Shown piece by piece: positions 37,240 through 48,931 of a stretch of 64,000 nt of DNA. The position numbers were made by a program, and so were the translations under genes. Positions within the stretch are counted from its first letter, which is position 1. Every line of letters begins with the position of its first letter. The stretch lies in contig CM039120.1 in the NCBI GenBank assembly GCA_022036555.1, positions 15,019,291-15,083,290 on the forward strand, in the 5' to 3' direction. Below the pieces are notes generated by a model. The model was not told where the DNA came from. It did not search any database and saw only the letters and a program-made list of their open reading frames with translations. The DNA is from Microstegium vimineum. Its lineage: Eukaryota; Streptophyta; Magnoliopsida; Poales; Poaceae.

Positions 37240-39212
37240 TGACTATGAGTCATGGGATATTGCTGCTTCTAGTGAGACTCTATCCCGGCTTGGGCCATGT
37301 CAGACACCCCTGCTTCCTCAACGGTCTTCTCTTGATACTTGGGCACGGGGAACAGTGTCGCCCCATGTATCAGTCCATGAGTCTCCTCAAAGAGCTTGTC
37401 GGCGGCTGGCCCGAACGCGCTGACCATGATCTGGCGAAAAGTATTCAGGAAAGCTGAGTGATGATTTGTCATAGTTTCACTCATAGCTTTATAGATCATG
37501 GCACCGAACCTACGCTCTTCCTCCTCATCCGTGTTATCAGATTGATTTGGAAGGAGGGTTCTTGGGAGTGCCTGTTTCTAGATAACCTTGTTGATTTTGT
37601 TCTTTGAGAAAGACATCAAGCATTTGCTCTGGAACTCGTCGCATGCCTGCTGGATCAAACTTCTCATGTCTGCCGGCAATTCATCCATAGTTACGTTCAG
37701 AACCAGGTTGTTGTCGATTTCAACCATCTTGAGGTGTGGCGTCCCACCAAGCGTGCCAAAAAGTGTGTTGACACAAAAAGTGACGTACTATGTCTCACAC
37801 ACAGCAAGCCGGAAAGTGTGACTTCAATCGGGTGCCCGGGTGTTTAGAGAACCGAAAACGTGCCATTCAGTTTGACCTGAAACTAACAAGGGATGAAAGT
37901 CATTAGATATAATCTGGAACATGCCGGATAATACCAGACAGTTCCATATGTATGGCCCTGAAGCCACTTACAATGACATACATCTATAAAAGCTATCTGC
38001 CAACAGGTTTCATGGAACATTCGGCTAAAACAGACAGAAAGCACGCAAACTAATGATTGCCGAATGCACATGAATGGGAAAAGGATGTGCAAGCGAAACG
38101 TGGTTGAATATAGATTAAAGCATAACCAATCTCGACACTCAGCTGAATTGGGGTCCATGATGAAGGAAACACGTAAGCAAACATGATTAAACTAATCTAA
38201 GGCCTGCATCTGCCGCACGATACCTAGCGTCATCAGAGCTTAAACATGGATAGCATGCGTGAACCCGCAACACGTAACAATCTAGATTGAAACTAATTCG
38301 GCTATTTGTACATATAAGATCTACTTGTAGAAACAACATGAAAGCAACTCATTGTAACATAGATAGATCTATATAAACTAACAAGAGCCGAACCGTATCA
38401 ATCTAGATTGGGGAAAGGGTGTTTGCAAATATATAAAGATTACATAAAACGTGCAACACGATAACTTAATGAACCCAATAGATCTTGTCAAATCTACAGG
38501 AGCCGATAACTATCTTGCTTTTGTTAAGCATGCAAGCAAACATCCGCCGCACGACATCTACTCATAAGCAAAACACAAGAGAAGACCTCTTGATTATTAG
38601 ACAAGGATCCGCCGCACGATCATGGATAATAAACAAGACTACTTGCATCAATATCTAAATCCACCGCATGATACTAGACATGATAACAAGGTTGCCAAGA
38701 CTTACCGAGGTCGACGGATTGATGATTCCTCTCGAAGAACTCGAGGACACGGCAAAGGACACGAAGTTGGCACGGGGCCGATTGTATTGATTTGGTTGTG
38801 AACATCTTTTTACAATGGCCAAGGGTTTATATTTATACCCCGGTCATGACATGAGTCCTAAGAGGACACGACTACAAGATATTAAAGGAAAAACATGACA
38901 CTTTCAACCCTAGCTTTCTCTCTGAAATCTTTATTTCCTTAATAGTCGCAATATTGGTTGCCCGATTCGACTCCTACTTGCTGCTTTAGTTGCTTTTCCT
39001 CAACGGAAGATCGCCACTCCTAGAATAGCCGACAGCACGATCACTTGATGAATCTTTATAAATTAGCCGACCGCATGGATATTTGTCGATCATGAGGAAA
39101 CTAGCCGATTGCACATATACCTGCCGAACATCTCGAATGCTTGCCTCTGAATTCTTATTACGCACTGGCCCACCTGCCATTCTCCTAAGCGTGCTAAAAT
39201 CCAGTGTTAACA
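37240..39212 (-). mobile_element. LTR plus gag fragment of another retrotransposon, inserted in TNP2
   Basis: A TG...CA-bounded LTR candidate spans 37766-39212 on minus (starts TGTTAACACTGG, ends GTCAACA, about 1447 bp). It contains four spaced copies of a phrase like 'atccgccgcacga' (38215-38660). Downstream on minus lies a gag-like frame: GTLGGTPHLKMVEIDNNLVL near 37750, a stop at about 37576, then MIYKAMSETMTNHHSAFLNT at 37499. A 5-bp repeat CAAGC (37235-37239 and 39213-39217) flanks the block, but because the 3' LTR is absent this may be coincidence. This gag type occurs in large unclassified grass LTR elements. Confidence 0.6.
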
Positions 39213-40330
39213 CAAGCATAAATTCTTTTCAACCTTGGCAAGAGTGGAAAGTGCCTCAAAACCTTATGTGGAACCTGCTTCGCCCCTGTTTCATCTTTCC
39301 ATCTGGACTCCTGGCATACTGGGCACACAGTCAACTTAGCATAATCCTTACGAAACAACACACAATTGTTGGTGCAGACATGGATGTTTTTGAATGCAAG
39401 GTCCAATTCTTTAAGATATTTCTTAGCCTCGTCATATGATTTTGGCAACTCACTCTGAGGGTATCCATTTGACAGCAGCTTCTGTATTGCTGATTCGATA
39501 ACAAGACTTCATATACAACATCCTCACCATAAAGAAAAATTTTGAATGGCTAGAACCCGGGCTAAGCGCCTTCTTCGCATCTTCAAGAACTCTTCCAAAA
39601 CTTGGCTGTTCTCCATCAGCCTCTGCCGCTGCAAACAGTTCGCCTATCATTTCTGGTACTCCATGATCATCATCGTAAACATCATCGTCCCCATCCACAT
39701 GTATCCCAAAGTCATGATCATGTCCTTCGGCCTCCTGATCTATACCGTCATCATCAATTACAACATCTGCAAGCTTCCCATGATAAATCCACCTAGTGTA
39801 TGTAGGTGACATTCCATAAATGTGTATATGGGTTTCTACTTGAGTCTGATGCATCAGCCTTCGATTATGACAGTTGATGCACGGACAACGGATGTGTTCG
39901 TCTTCGGGGAATTTTTCACTAACAAATTTCATAAACTCTTCAACTCCCGTCACATATGCAGGAGTGAATTGTTTCCCAAAAACCCAACTTCTATCCATCT
40001 GTCGTCACAATAAAAGTAACCTGACTTGTATTAACTCCCTAACTGTGATTGAAGTAAACACAATTCAAAACCACATCTAACTCATGTATATATCAATAAA
40101 ATTCGAACACAAATTGAACATTATGTACCCGCGACCAAATCCCCCTGCTTTCCCCGCGCAATGAATGCCGACGCAGTTCTCCAGTCCTCAGGCCGCCGCG
40201 TCATCGAGGGGGGTTTAGGTCGTGTCGTCGATGATGGCCGATCATGGGTCTACCTATGGCCCATGTCCTGTGATCCATTCAATTGTCTTGTTCAAACCTT
40301 ACAAATGCACAAACTTTCTTCCTTTTTTCA

Positions 40331-40405
40331 AGAGTGGTCGAGTAGCCCAGTGATTAACGTTGTTACCCGCCTAGCACAAGGTCGCGGGTTCAAAGCTCCA
40401 CCCGC
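40331..40405 (+). repeat. tRNA-like sequence with pol III box A and box B matches (possible SINE remnant)
   Basis: AGTAGCCCAGTG resembles box A, and GGTCGCGGGTTCAAAGCTCC resembles box B (GGTTCRANNCC) at the right spacing. A full tRNA cloverleaf with matching acceptor stem could not be made. This is most likely a tRNA-derived SINE fragment, or chance, inside the CACTA end region. Confidence 0.3.
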
Positions 40406-40438
40406 ACATTTTTTTGCCAAAATAAAAGGTCCAGGACG

Positions 40439-40905
40439 CTGTTAACCGGGAGGGTCTGTGGCCCACGCATCGAACGCCATCAAGTGGTCCACGTAAAAAA
40501 ATGTTCTGTGACCAATTCGTTTCATCACTACGTGGCAAGGCTGCTGTTAACCGGGATCTATGGCCCACACATCGAACACCGTCAAGTGGTCGACCTTTAA
40601 AAAATATTCTGTGACCAATTCGTTTCATCACTACGTGGCAAATTATCTATGACCATCTCAAAACATAATTTGTGACGAATAATTTCATCATTACAATGAA
40701 GCGCACCGACAACATGTTCTATGACGAATCGCGTTTGGTAATACATGACGTTCCTACCGCCTTTGTCATTAGAAGTCAAGGCAAAACTTCGTCCCGAGTA
40801 CTTTGTGACGACGCCAAATTTTTTGTCATAAAAAGATATCATTCTGTGACCAAAGTTGCCAGCATCACTAGAAAATCATCACAGAAGGTCAGATCTCTAC
40901 TAGTG
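40439..40905. repeat. Subterminal repeats and terminus of the nested CACTA block
   Basis: A unit of about 100 bp is duplicated in tandem (about 40439-40540 and 40542-40641); both copies contain TCTGTGACCAATTCGTTTCA and TCACTACGTGGCAA. Further 'TGTGACGA' and 'TTTCATCA' motifs follow to the terminus at 40905. Such repeats are the binding sites for CACTA transposition proteins. Confidence 0.8.
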
Positions 40906-41414
40906 GCACTTAGCTTGCGTCCGGACCTTGTGTCCGGAGTCCTTTTGACTTCCAAACCGAGCCTCTGCTTCTTCTCAAAGCTTCCATGTGCTAACACATT
41001 GTGATCCATCTCTTGTTCACCTGTGTTAGCCTTTTACAATATAGTTCATGGATTTTACTTTAGTTCCTTGTGTCACTTAGATTCATTTTAGATATGCAAT
41101 GCAAATGACCTAGTGGCACATGATAACCGCAATCGACACAAGTTTTCCCTTCTTGATAGTACGGCTATCTATCCTAAATGTCATCACACTCTCTATAGTG
41201 TCTTGATCACCAAACCGAAAATGGCCCTATAGATATACCTTTGCCTTGAGCCATTTCCATTCCATCTTTTCCTTGTCCGTGGAGTACTTGATCTATCATG
41301 ATCATCCTCTAGGCTCCATGCACCAAGGTGGATTACCCTATCTTGATTTAGCACTTAACAATAGGGTTAGTCCATAGGTTTCATCAATTACTCAAAACCA
41401 AACATGGGCTTTCA
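40906..41414 (-). repeat. 5' LTR of the copia element, outer part
   Basis: This is colinear with 25805-26300 of the 3' LTR, ending CATGGGCTTTCA at 41414, followed by the CATGG duplication. It has about 16 extra bases near 40922 (an additional GTCCGGAC-type repeat) relative to the 3' LTR. Confidence 0.92.
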
Positions 41415-41419
41415 CATGG

Positions 41420-42292
41420 TGTGTCACACTTTGACAATCAAAAACAACATGATCATCTTGCTTAATGCCTAAATCATTAGGAAAATTATGCAACCAAATA
41501 GCCACCTCCTGCCAGCATATGCCATTGACTTAAACTCAACTTATCTGGTATAGATACAACAACAGTATACTATAGGGTTGACATTCAGCTAACACATGAC
41601 CCACAAAGTTGAAACACATATCTAAAGAAAGAGTCCTCCTCCTCAAGATCCTAAAAAGCTAGAATCGGAACAGTTTATCACAAGTTTCATCAGAGAGAAG
41701 GTAATACTATTAGGTTGGATCAAGTTATTTTTGTCCATACCTTGGATCTAGAACTCCTTATTCTAGAGCGACCTCCAAAACATACTACTCACGATTAAAT
41801 CTTCAACAAAAGGGTGGGTATTATATACTTAAGTGAAACTCCTTATTCCAGATCTCATGTTTCATGTTGCTCACACAATAACTGAGAATATTAGTGTATA
41901 TGGAAAGAATTTGATTGTTTTGGTAAGATAAGATTAGTTTAGATCAATACCTTTTTAGTATTGCATAAGATCGAAGTCAACGCATGCTCTTTATAAATAT
42001 TCTAGGAGAGTGAGTACAAACAATTCATTACAATGCATTTATATTTTTAAATGTAGATAAGAGCATCTCCAACAGGACTACCTAAAAAAGGTCCATATAA
42101 TGATGAGTAGATCTCGACTGTCTCTAGTGGTGGATCCAAGAACAAAGCAAAAGGGGGACAAATTTACGAGTGACTCAATCAAATCTCCAGGAACTAATTT
42201 AATTGAGCTGGTTAAACACAATCTTAGGCATGGTATTTAAACATGTGTATTTATGGTTAAAAGAACAGGAAACAAGTTCTGAACTGCATGTA
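41420..42292. other. Intergenic AT-rich DNA flanking the copia insertion
   Basis: This continues the sequence interrupted at 24471. No gene is seen. 'GAGCATCTCCAACAGGACTA' at 42063-42082 looks like a single MITE or transposon terminus without a detected partner. Confidence 0.4.
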
Positions 42293-42529
42293 CTCCCTCG
42301 TTTTAAATTATAATTCGTTTGACTTTTTTTTACCCCAAGTTTGATCACTCGTCTTATTAAAAAAACATTTGTGCAAACATTGTCAAAGTTAAGTCATTCT
42401 CGTAGACCATTTATTAAATAAGCAAGTCACAACAAAAGAAGTGATATTTTGCACAAAATTTTGAATAAGACGAGTGGTCAAACTTGAGGTTAAAAAAGTC
42501 AAACAAACTATAATTTAGAATGGAGGAAG
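42293..42529. mobile_element. Stowaway MITE, 237 bp
   Basis: The left end CTCCCTCGTTTTAAATTATA pairs with the inverted right end (CTTCCTCCATTCTAAATTAT on the other strand). TA flanks both ends. The inner arms ('tttgacttttttt...aagtttgatcactcg' and its complement) give a long imperfect hairpin. Confidence 0.9.
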
Positions 42530-42793
42530 TACATTTTTTATGGTACTAAATTGAATAAACAAACATCAACTAGTTGAGTAATTATGTCAAATAATGATAT
42601 ACATATGGAAATATAAACTAAATGATGCATTTTGAGCAATGAAACAAATTTGTTATTACTTGGATAAATATTTGACTAGAAGCAACATATGCAGAGAAGT
42701 TTGAGAATATAGGTATGAAAATTTAGTGGTATTTATAAAGAAATTGTGATTTGCAAGTAACCATTTCTGTTCATAAATTCCAATACAATCTAT

Positions 42794-43652
42794 TGCAAGC
42801 GCGTCAAACTCGCGAGTTGGCAGAAAGGCATCCCGTACCGCTTCAGCCCCGCGAGAGAGCCCTATGGCGACTCGCCACCGCCACTGCCTCCGGCCCCCGT
42901 TCCGCTCGCCTCCGGCCTCGCCACCGGTGGTGGGAGGAGTGGGGGTTGGTCGTTTTAGAAGATCTACTGTTTTTCCTTAGATTTCTTCGTTGTTTTTTCT
43001 CCAAAATAATTTGGATTAGGGTTTGGTTGGCTGTTTCGATGTTTTTGATTCGGCTTTCTATTTCATACCAGATAACTGGTGAGTGTGTCATCGTCTTCGA
43101 TGGTGGCATGTTCTTTCCGGAGAGAACGAGGTATGTTGCCACAGTCCTTCTTGAGAAGGGATTGGATCTATTTTTCTCCTTCTACGAGATTGTTTTTCAG
43201 GCCGCTGGTGATGCTATTAGCGGTAGTGGATTTGTCTTTCCGGTCGCTGGCCGTGTTTCTAGCGGCATCGGATCTGCCTTTCTGGTCGTTGGTCGTGTTG
43301 CTAGCGGCGTCGGATCTTATGTTCGGTTCAACCTTTGGAAGATATGGTCGATGTTCTTTCGGCGCCCTTTACTCCCTACAGTGGTTGAGCATACTGCACC
43401 TCTTTTTGGGGCCTCCATGTTCATGGAGTCTTCTGATGGTTGGGACTACAATTCTCAGGTCCAAATCTGGTGTACTTTCGTGGCTTCAATGGAGCTTTCT
43501 GAAGAGGTGTACACTGCCGGATGCGAGGAAGATGAAGGATAGGGACCTAGTGGTGTGCTTCAATGTAATTTCATTTTATGTTGAGCTCTCGTTTGTAAAA
43601 TGGGTTTTAATTCAATGAAATCTAGTCCCTTTCTAAAAAAAAATAAAAAAAA
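42794..43652 (+). mobile_element. Poly(A)-tailed retro-insert with imperfect 16-bp target duplication
   Basis: The 859-bp block ends in an A-rich tail (about 43635-43652) and is flanked by near-identical 16-mers TTCCAATACAATCTAT (42778-42793) and TCCCAATGCAATCTAT (43653-43668). That is the signature of LINE-mediated insertion. It starts GC-rich (CGCCACCGCCACTGCCTCCG) like a 5' UTR or exon. It contains two related tandem phrases around 43215-43320 (GGTCGCTGGCCGTGTTTCTA / GGTCGTTGGTCGTGTTGCTA). A long open frame to 43542 has no recognised domain. It is a processed retrocopy or a non-autonomous LINE derivative. Confidence 0.7.
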
Positions 43653-43668
43653 TCCCAATGCAATCTAT

Positions 43669-46600
43669 AGGTTCAATTTTCTTAACCAGGAAAGCTAAAG
43701 AAGATTCAGAATTTTGGGCCAGGGACCTAGATGCATGGATGGATCTATTGTCTCTTTCTCCTAGAGAACGACACTACAGACTGCATGCCTGCACTACAGA
43801 GCGCTCTAGAGCGAAGGCGTTGAGGATGCAGATGTAGTCATGCAGTGCATCTACTTCCGGGGTGCGGCGTTGCTTGTGTGAGAGGAACTGAGAATATTAG
43901 TGGACGGGACACGTTCGCTCTGGGTGGAGCGCGGTAGGGGCTGGCGCTAGGATTGAGTCGGGATTTAAGATTGGGCTCCCTAGGATTTCAGCCGATGACC
44001 AGGGGTGTAGGACACCCACACCTGTCTGAGCAATGTACAAACCCAGTTTGACGGGCAACCGTGCGAAGTGGCTGGGTCACTTAGAGCAAGTATAGTAAGT
44101 TTAGTTAGTGGGTTGAGAGAGCTCACACGTCAACAAAATCTAAGCTGAAAGTGTGATAACAGATAAAAGAGAATGGAGTGGGCGATAAACTTGCTGCCCG
44201 ACTGAAGGGCACATGCTCAAGCAGAATCAGCCTACTCCCAAATGATACGAGCACGCAGAGCGAGGAATCTTCCCCGCCGACTAGTCGGCTGGAAGCCATG
44301 CGCCGACCCCCTATGCTGCACATCTATTTTGGGCTGTTGTTAGGCTGTTTTCTTTCTTTCTTGGGCCCAATACAAACATGCCGTCTATTTTCCCTGGCTA
44401 GGCGCGTCGTATACCCTTGAAAGCGACCGTCGAGCTGGGCATGCGCCCATGCAGCACACTCCCAGGTACAAGAACATCTCTGGTTTTCTTCTCTTCCACG
44501 TTTAGGTTTCTTTTTCACGTTTTCTTTTACACTTTTCCTATAGTTCAGGTGTCTGAAATTTAAGATGATTTCAGGCAACATTAATGTACCACCAACTAGT
44601 TGGTAAATTTATATTTTGGAATTTGCCTTTGTGTTATAAAATATTAAATTTTTGTCCTTGTCCTCCTATAGAAATAATCGTAATTGTTAAATTATTTTTG
44701 TGTCAACATATATAAGATTTTGTGAGGTTTGTAGTTTTGTCTAACATATTATTAATTTCTGGAACCAAAAATTGCAGACTGTGTCTACATAAATTGCAAC
44801 AAACTAAATTTAAAATTTTAGTATAAAATATATGCAATAACTTTCGCCTGAAATAAAACTAAAATTCAGACACCTGAAATTTAGAAAATCCCTTTCTTTT
44901 ATGCGTGTTTTTATATTTTTCTTTCCCTAACTTCTTATGTTTTCTCTTTCTTTTATTCAACGTCTTATTTTACTCTTATTTCCTTATTTCATTTTTATAT
45001 TTGTTTTCCTTTGCATCACGCTCGTATATTTATCTTTTTTCCTTTCTTTTATTTTCATTTTCTTTTTTGTGTATTTTATTCTTTTAATTTTATTCATATT
45101 TTTGTTTTCTACTTTGATTAATTCTCTTGTTTACTTCATGCAATTTTTTATGAAGGGGTCTTTAGATTATTTTTTTTATTTTTCATGTTTTATTTTTCGG
45201 TTTCTATGTGTTAGTCTATTATTATATTTTTTATCTTCATCAATGTATACATGATATGTTTCATATTGTATTCTACAGTGTTTACAAGAATAATGTTCCA
45301 CTCGTCCCCTCTGTTATGCTTTTTACTATTTTTATTATTTTTCATTTATGTAGTATACATGGAATATTTAATTGTATATTTTATGATGTTCACATATTAT
45401 ACATGTGATGTTCTATTATGTATTTTGTGTTGTTCACATAATATACATGTGCCATTTTATGATACATTTTTGTGATGTTCACATAGTATACATGTGATGT
45501 TCTATCATGTATTTTACGATGTTCACCTATCATACACATGCCATGTCCCAGAATATGCTTTTGTTATGTTCACGTAGTTTACATATGATGTTCTATCATA
45601 TATTTTGTGTTGTTCATATTATATACATGTAATGTTCTATAATGTTCATGTAGTATATATGTGATTTTCACATAGTATAATTTGATGTTCATGCAATATA
45701 AAGATGTTCTATGGTAAGTTTTAGATTGTTCAAGTGTTACATAGGTCCCTTTTTTATTATCTAATATTACATTTTTTTATTTTTCTTTTAATCTATTTCA
45801 TAGTTTCTATTTATTTTTTGTTTCCTCTTTTACTTGTTGTGATGTTCACATAATATACATATTTGGGTACTCATGTATTGTACAATACCTATAATATGTT
45901 CTATAAAATATTTTAGGTTCTTCAAAGGTGTTTTTTTGTTTTTCTCTAGATTTTTTGTTGTTCCTCGTTAGTTTACTTTAATTAAGTACTTTTTTACTTT
46001 TTACTTTTTCTACATTCCATGAGATATTTATATGAGATGTTCATGTAATATACTTATGATGTTTTATGATATATTTTAGGATGTTCAAATAATATAATGG
46101 ATGTTCTACAATTATCTTTAATTATTTATATAGTACCTATGATATGCTCTATACTATATGTTTTAGGTTATTTAGATGGTACTATGTTATCTTTTGATTA
46201 TTTCTGTATTTTTAAATTTTATCTTTATCATTTTACTTAAATTTAGTTTTTTATTTTATTTTTTTTACTTTTAAAATTTTCTACCTTTCATGAGATATAT
46301 GTGATATCCACATATTATACTTATGATATTTATAGTGTACTTTTGATGTGCCTGTTATTACAAATAAAATATTCTATGATTATCTTTGAATACTCACAGT
46401 CATATAGGAGGCGCATCATAATACATTTTATGGAACCCTATATTTTAGGTTATACAAGTAGTACCTATATGATGTACTTTTTTTCTATCATGTGGGTTTC
46501 TTCTTTCATTTTTTTATTTTTTCTTGTATGTTTTGTTCAATCTTTTATGTTTTTATTTTTATAATTCATGAGACGTTACATGGTATATTTTGGTCATTAT

Positions 46601-48201
46601 TGTAGTCGAATGGAATACTTCTTTGAAACTTAAATGTTTAAATACATTCTAATAATATAAATATTTCACTACTATGACTACAAGTACAAGCCATTTATGT
46701 TGTTTAGTAGTGGTGAGAAGTAACTTTGTTATATATTAACATAAAATACTTGTGTTCAACCGCTCCTATGTACTACTAATGTTAATTATATTTAATTTTC
46801 TCCTTACGTATGCTATGACATGATTTTATTGGACGGGAGCAGCTTGATTAAATTAACGGACGGAAGTTACAGGCGGGAGTTGAGTAGGAGATACGGGAGC
46901 AGAGGAAACATGACCCACGTGCAAAGTGGGCTGGCTAGCCGCTGGCCCATGCAGACAGGAGCGAAGAATGGGCCAAAAACACGGGAAGCTAGGAAACATG
47001 TAGAAAAAAAGGAAACGCAGGGTGGTCGTCCGGGTGTTGGGCGCCACCCTGGTCGGAAGGCAACACCGCCCAAGCAGAGCCGCTGTTTTGTTGTCCTTCG
47101 TCCCTCTCTCTTGATAGCACGAGCTGTCTTGTTTTCTCGCAGCAGGTATGCCTGACATTTAAAGAGAGTCAATAAAGATATAACCACAGGAGATGATGTA
47201 CACGTAGAAATATTAAATATTAAAATATTCAATACAAATAAACTAACATCCAACCTAAAAGTCAACTCACCATACGAATGTTTCCGTATGCCAACTTGAA
47301 ATGACATGGCATAGTATATAGCCAGTTGTGCTTAGTAAATAGTAACCATGCTCTTAGATATGATGACACGGCCAGAAATACTCAAGTCACCCGGGACGAG
47401 CGTCGAGCACCTGGCGGGGGAAGAGAGAGAGACTGAAATTTTTTGGAACCTCCTACTTGACATGTGGCCCTGTGGGAATGGGTAGTGGGAGGGATGATTT
47501 AGATAGCCCTCAAATGTAGGGGCGGCACATTGCTCATTTGTTGAAAGGTGTTTTTTTTCTCCACTATCTAAATATATTGTTGGGATTTCTTTAGACAATC
47601 AGCTAAAGATGTTCTAACTACTACTGCTATTCTAAATTATAAGGTCATGTTTGTCATAACTTTATCAACAATTTTATGAGCTATTTTTTTTGTCAAACAC
47701 CTTTTTTAAACAACTTCATAAGTGAAGCTATTTTTTCTTATGCTCTCATAAAGGAATGAAGAGAGTTAGAGCTGAAAAAAGTAGCTTTTCATATATATCT
47801 CCTTTATTTTTCTCTCTTAGCCATACCTGAAATTGTTGATGAAACTATTTTGCTGAATTGTTTGTTTTTCAAAACAGCTTGGTGAAGCTGTTTTTCAAAA
47901 AAAAACATAGTTTCAATGGTGAATTGAAGCTGAGCTATGCTAAACGCCCCAAATCATTTTGATTTTTAGTTATATTTTGTTTTATTATATATATGTAGGT
48001 GTACATCTTTGCATCTAGTAAAACTTTGAAAAAAATATATCGACTTATTTAAAACTACTCGTGTCCCTTTGATTTTTTATATATTTATTGTGCTATGCAT
48101 AAAAATATAATATAATATGTTTAGATACCTAGTAAAACGTATGAAAAATTGAAACCATTTATTATAATTTGGAACGGATCGAGCAGAACGGAGAGAGGTT
48201 T
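43669..48201. other. AT-rich repeat region left of the large CACTA
   Basis: No supported gene. T-rich low-complexity sequence at 44880-46560 generates spurious hydrophobic frames. The block may be one element: GAGCAAGTATAGTAAG near 44086 and, inverted, GAGCATGGTTACTATTTACT near 47331-47350 look like imperfect Mutator-type MITE ends. GC-richer stretches at 44180-44460 and 46880-47110 lie just inside. Another repeat-like piece at about 47630-47950 holds 'gaagctattttt' phrases in both orientations. Confidence 0.4.
45360..45720. repeat. Degenerate minisatellite, period about 55-60 bp
   Basis: The phrase 'GATGTTCTAT(C/A)ATGTATTTTGT' alternating with 'GTTCACATAGTATACATGTG' is repeated about five to six times with many substitutions. 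Weaker copies extend to about 46130. No coding sense is apparent. Confidence 0.75.
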
Positions 48202-48204
48202 GTT

Positions 48205-48425
48205 CACTAGTACAGAACACGCTTTTGTTTCCGGTTGGGAAACCCCTTTAGTCCCGGTTTCCCAACCGGGAACACGCATGCGGGACTAAAGGTGGCACAC
48301 TTTAGTCCCGGTTCTGGATCCGGGACTAAAGAAGACACTTTAGTCCCGGTTCGTAATAAGAACCGGGAGTAAAGGGTGCTTCCCCACGTGCAGCCCTACT
48401 GCCAACCGGGACTAAAGGTCCGTCT
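48205..48425. repeat. Left terminus and subterminal repeats of the large CACTA
   Basis: CTTTAGTCCCGGTT and its complement AACCGGGACTAAAG alternate at about 48238-48418, forming several short hairpins. These match the internal block at 54055-54335 and the right end at 59420-59600. Confidence 0.9.
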
Positions 48426-48867
48426 TCTTTTTATCCTTTTTTTTCTTTTTCCTTTTTGTTTTCTTTTCATTTTATATTAGCTAGGGTTTTAGAATATGTT
48501 TTTGAAGACACATTCTATGCTGCTATATATATACGCGTATATATTTTGAGCATATATAAAGAACATAATTATAGTACGAAAACTATATATATATACTAGA
48601 GAGGTAATTAATATTACACAATATATATACACACGAGATATGTCTTTGATACGATATTGCATAACTTCTAATATAAATTAGACTTAATCTTGGTTGGGCA
48701 AGATTTTTTCTTTTGGGTCGTAGTAGTGCTCTCCATTGGGTTGTATGACTTCGTCCACAATAAATCCTACAATCGTCTCGACAATTGCATTGATCTTGTC
48801 TAATTGTAGAACCTTTGCCGCCAACCAATCAGGCTTCAGTTTGAATCAAAGTAAAGAAAATGTATGA

Positions 48868-48868
<1 letters not shown>

Positions 48869-48929
<61 letters not shown>
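48869..48929. repeat. TA microsatellite
   Basis: About 30 uninterrupted TA dinucleotides lie in the last intron of the Transposase_24-Ulp1 gene. Confidence 0.95.

Positions 48930-48931
<2 letters not shown>

Larger units (their letters stand above)
34855..39998 (-). pseudogene. TNP2-type CACTA transposase, heavily broken
   Basis: The start is at 39998 (MDRSWVFGKQFTPAYVTGV), with a transposase-associated domain and CPC...CHNRR cysteines. A frameshift near 39485 follows before a second CxxC (LTVCPVCQESRW) at about 39320. The frame is then cut after PRLKRIY by an LTR fragment (37240-39212). The TNP2 core resumes with TTKGYYACIHCDKDPLSWG (about 37150), has a TAG at about 37013, and continues LPYWEHLKLRHNLDVMHIEK to YMEDVD (36988-35897). 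A DUF4216-like part lies at 35185-35529 (VHWTVVLFRCDWYN), ended by a TGA that looks like a mutated CGA. The acidic tail reaches 34855. TNP2 would cut the CACTA ends, but this copy cannot work. Confidence 0.88.
33528..40905 (-). mobile_element. CACTA-derived block inserted in the copia 5' LTR, left terminus missing
   Basis: The right end on the minus strand begins CACTAGTAGAGATCTGACCT (terminus at 40905) and is followed inward by CACTA-type subterminal repeats and a TNP2 transposase, all read on minus. The LTR resumes at once at 40906. No matching CACTA end exists at 33528. The LTR sequence equivalent to 25487-25804 of the 3' LTR (318 bp) is gone, so insertion was followed by a deletion that removed the left terminus and part of the LTR. 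The block also holds an opposite-strand two-exon gene and an LTR fragment of a third element. Confidence 0.8.
24472..41414 (-). mobile_element. Ty1-copia (Sirevirus-like) LTR retrotransposon, split by nested elements
   Basis: The element is flanked by a perfect 5-bp duplication CATGG (24467-24471 and 41415-41419). The terminal dinucleotides are TG...CA in LTRs of 1829 bp (3' LTR). It reads on the minus strand in this order: 5' LTR (41414 to 32518, interrupted), PBS, gag, protease, integrase, RT, RNase H, PPT, 3' LTR (26300-24472). This order (integrase before RT) defines Ty1-copia. The gag type, long LTRs and long 3' non-coding region with several polypurine tracts fit the Sirevirus lineage. 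Without the insert at 33528-40905 the element is about 9.6 kb. Stops and a substituted RT residue make it non-autonomous. Confidence 0.93.

Noticed and set aside
40331..40405. A true tRNA gene
   Set aside because: Box A and B matches exist, but no acceptor or anticodon stem could be formed; kept only as a possible SINE remnant.
44905..45475. Hydrophobic open frames resembling membrane proteins
   Set aside because: They arise from T-rich low-complexity DNA (codons for F, L, S, Y) without start context or conservation.
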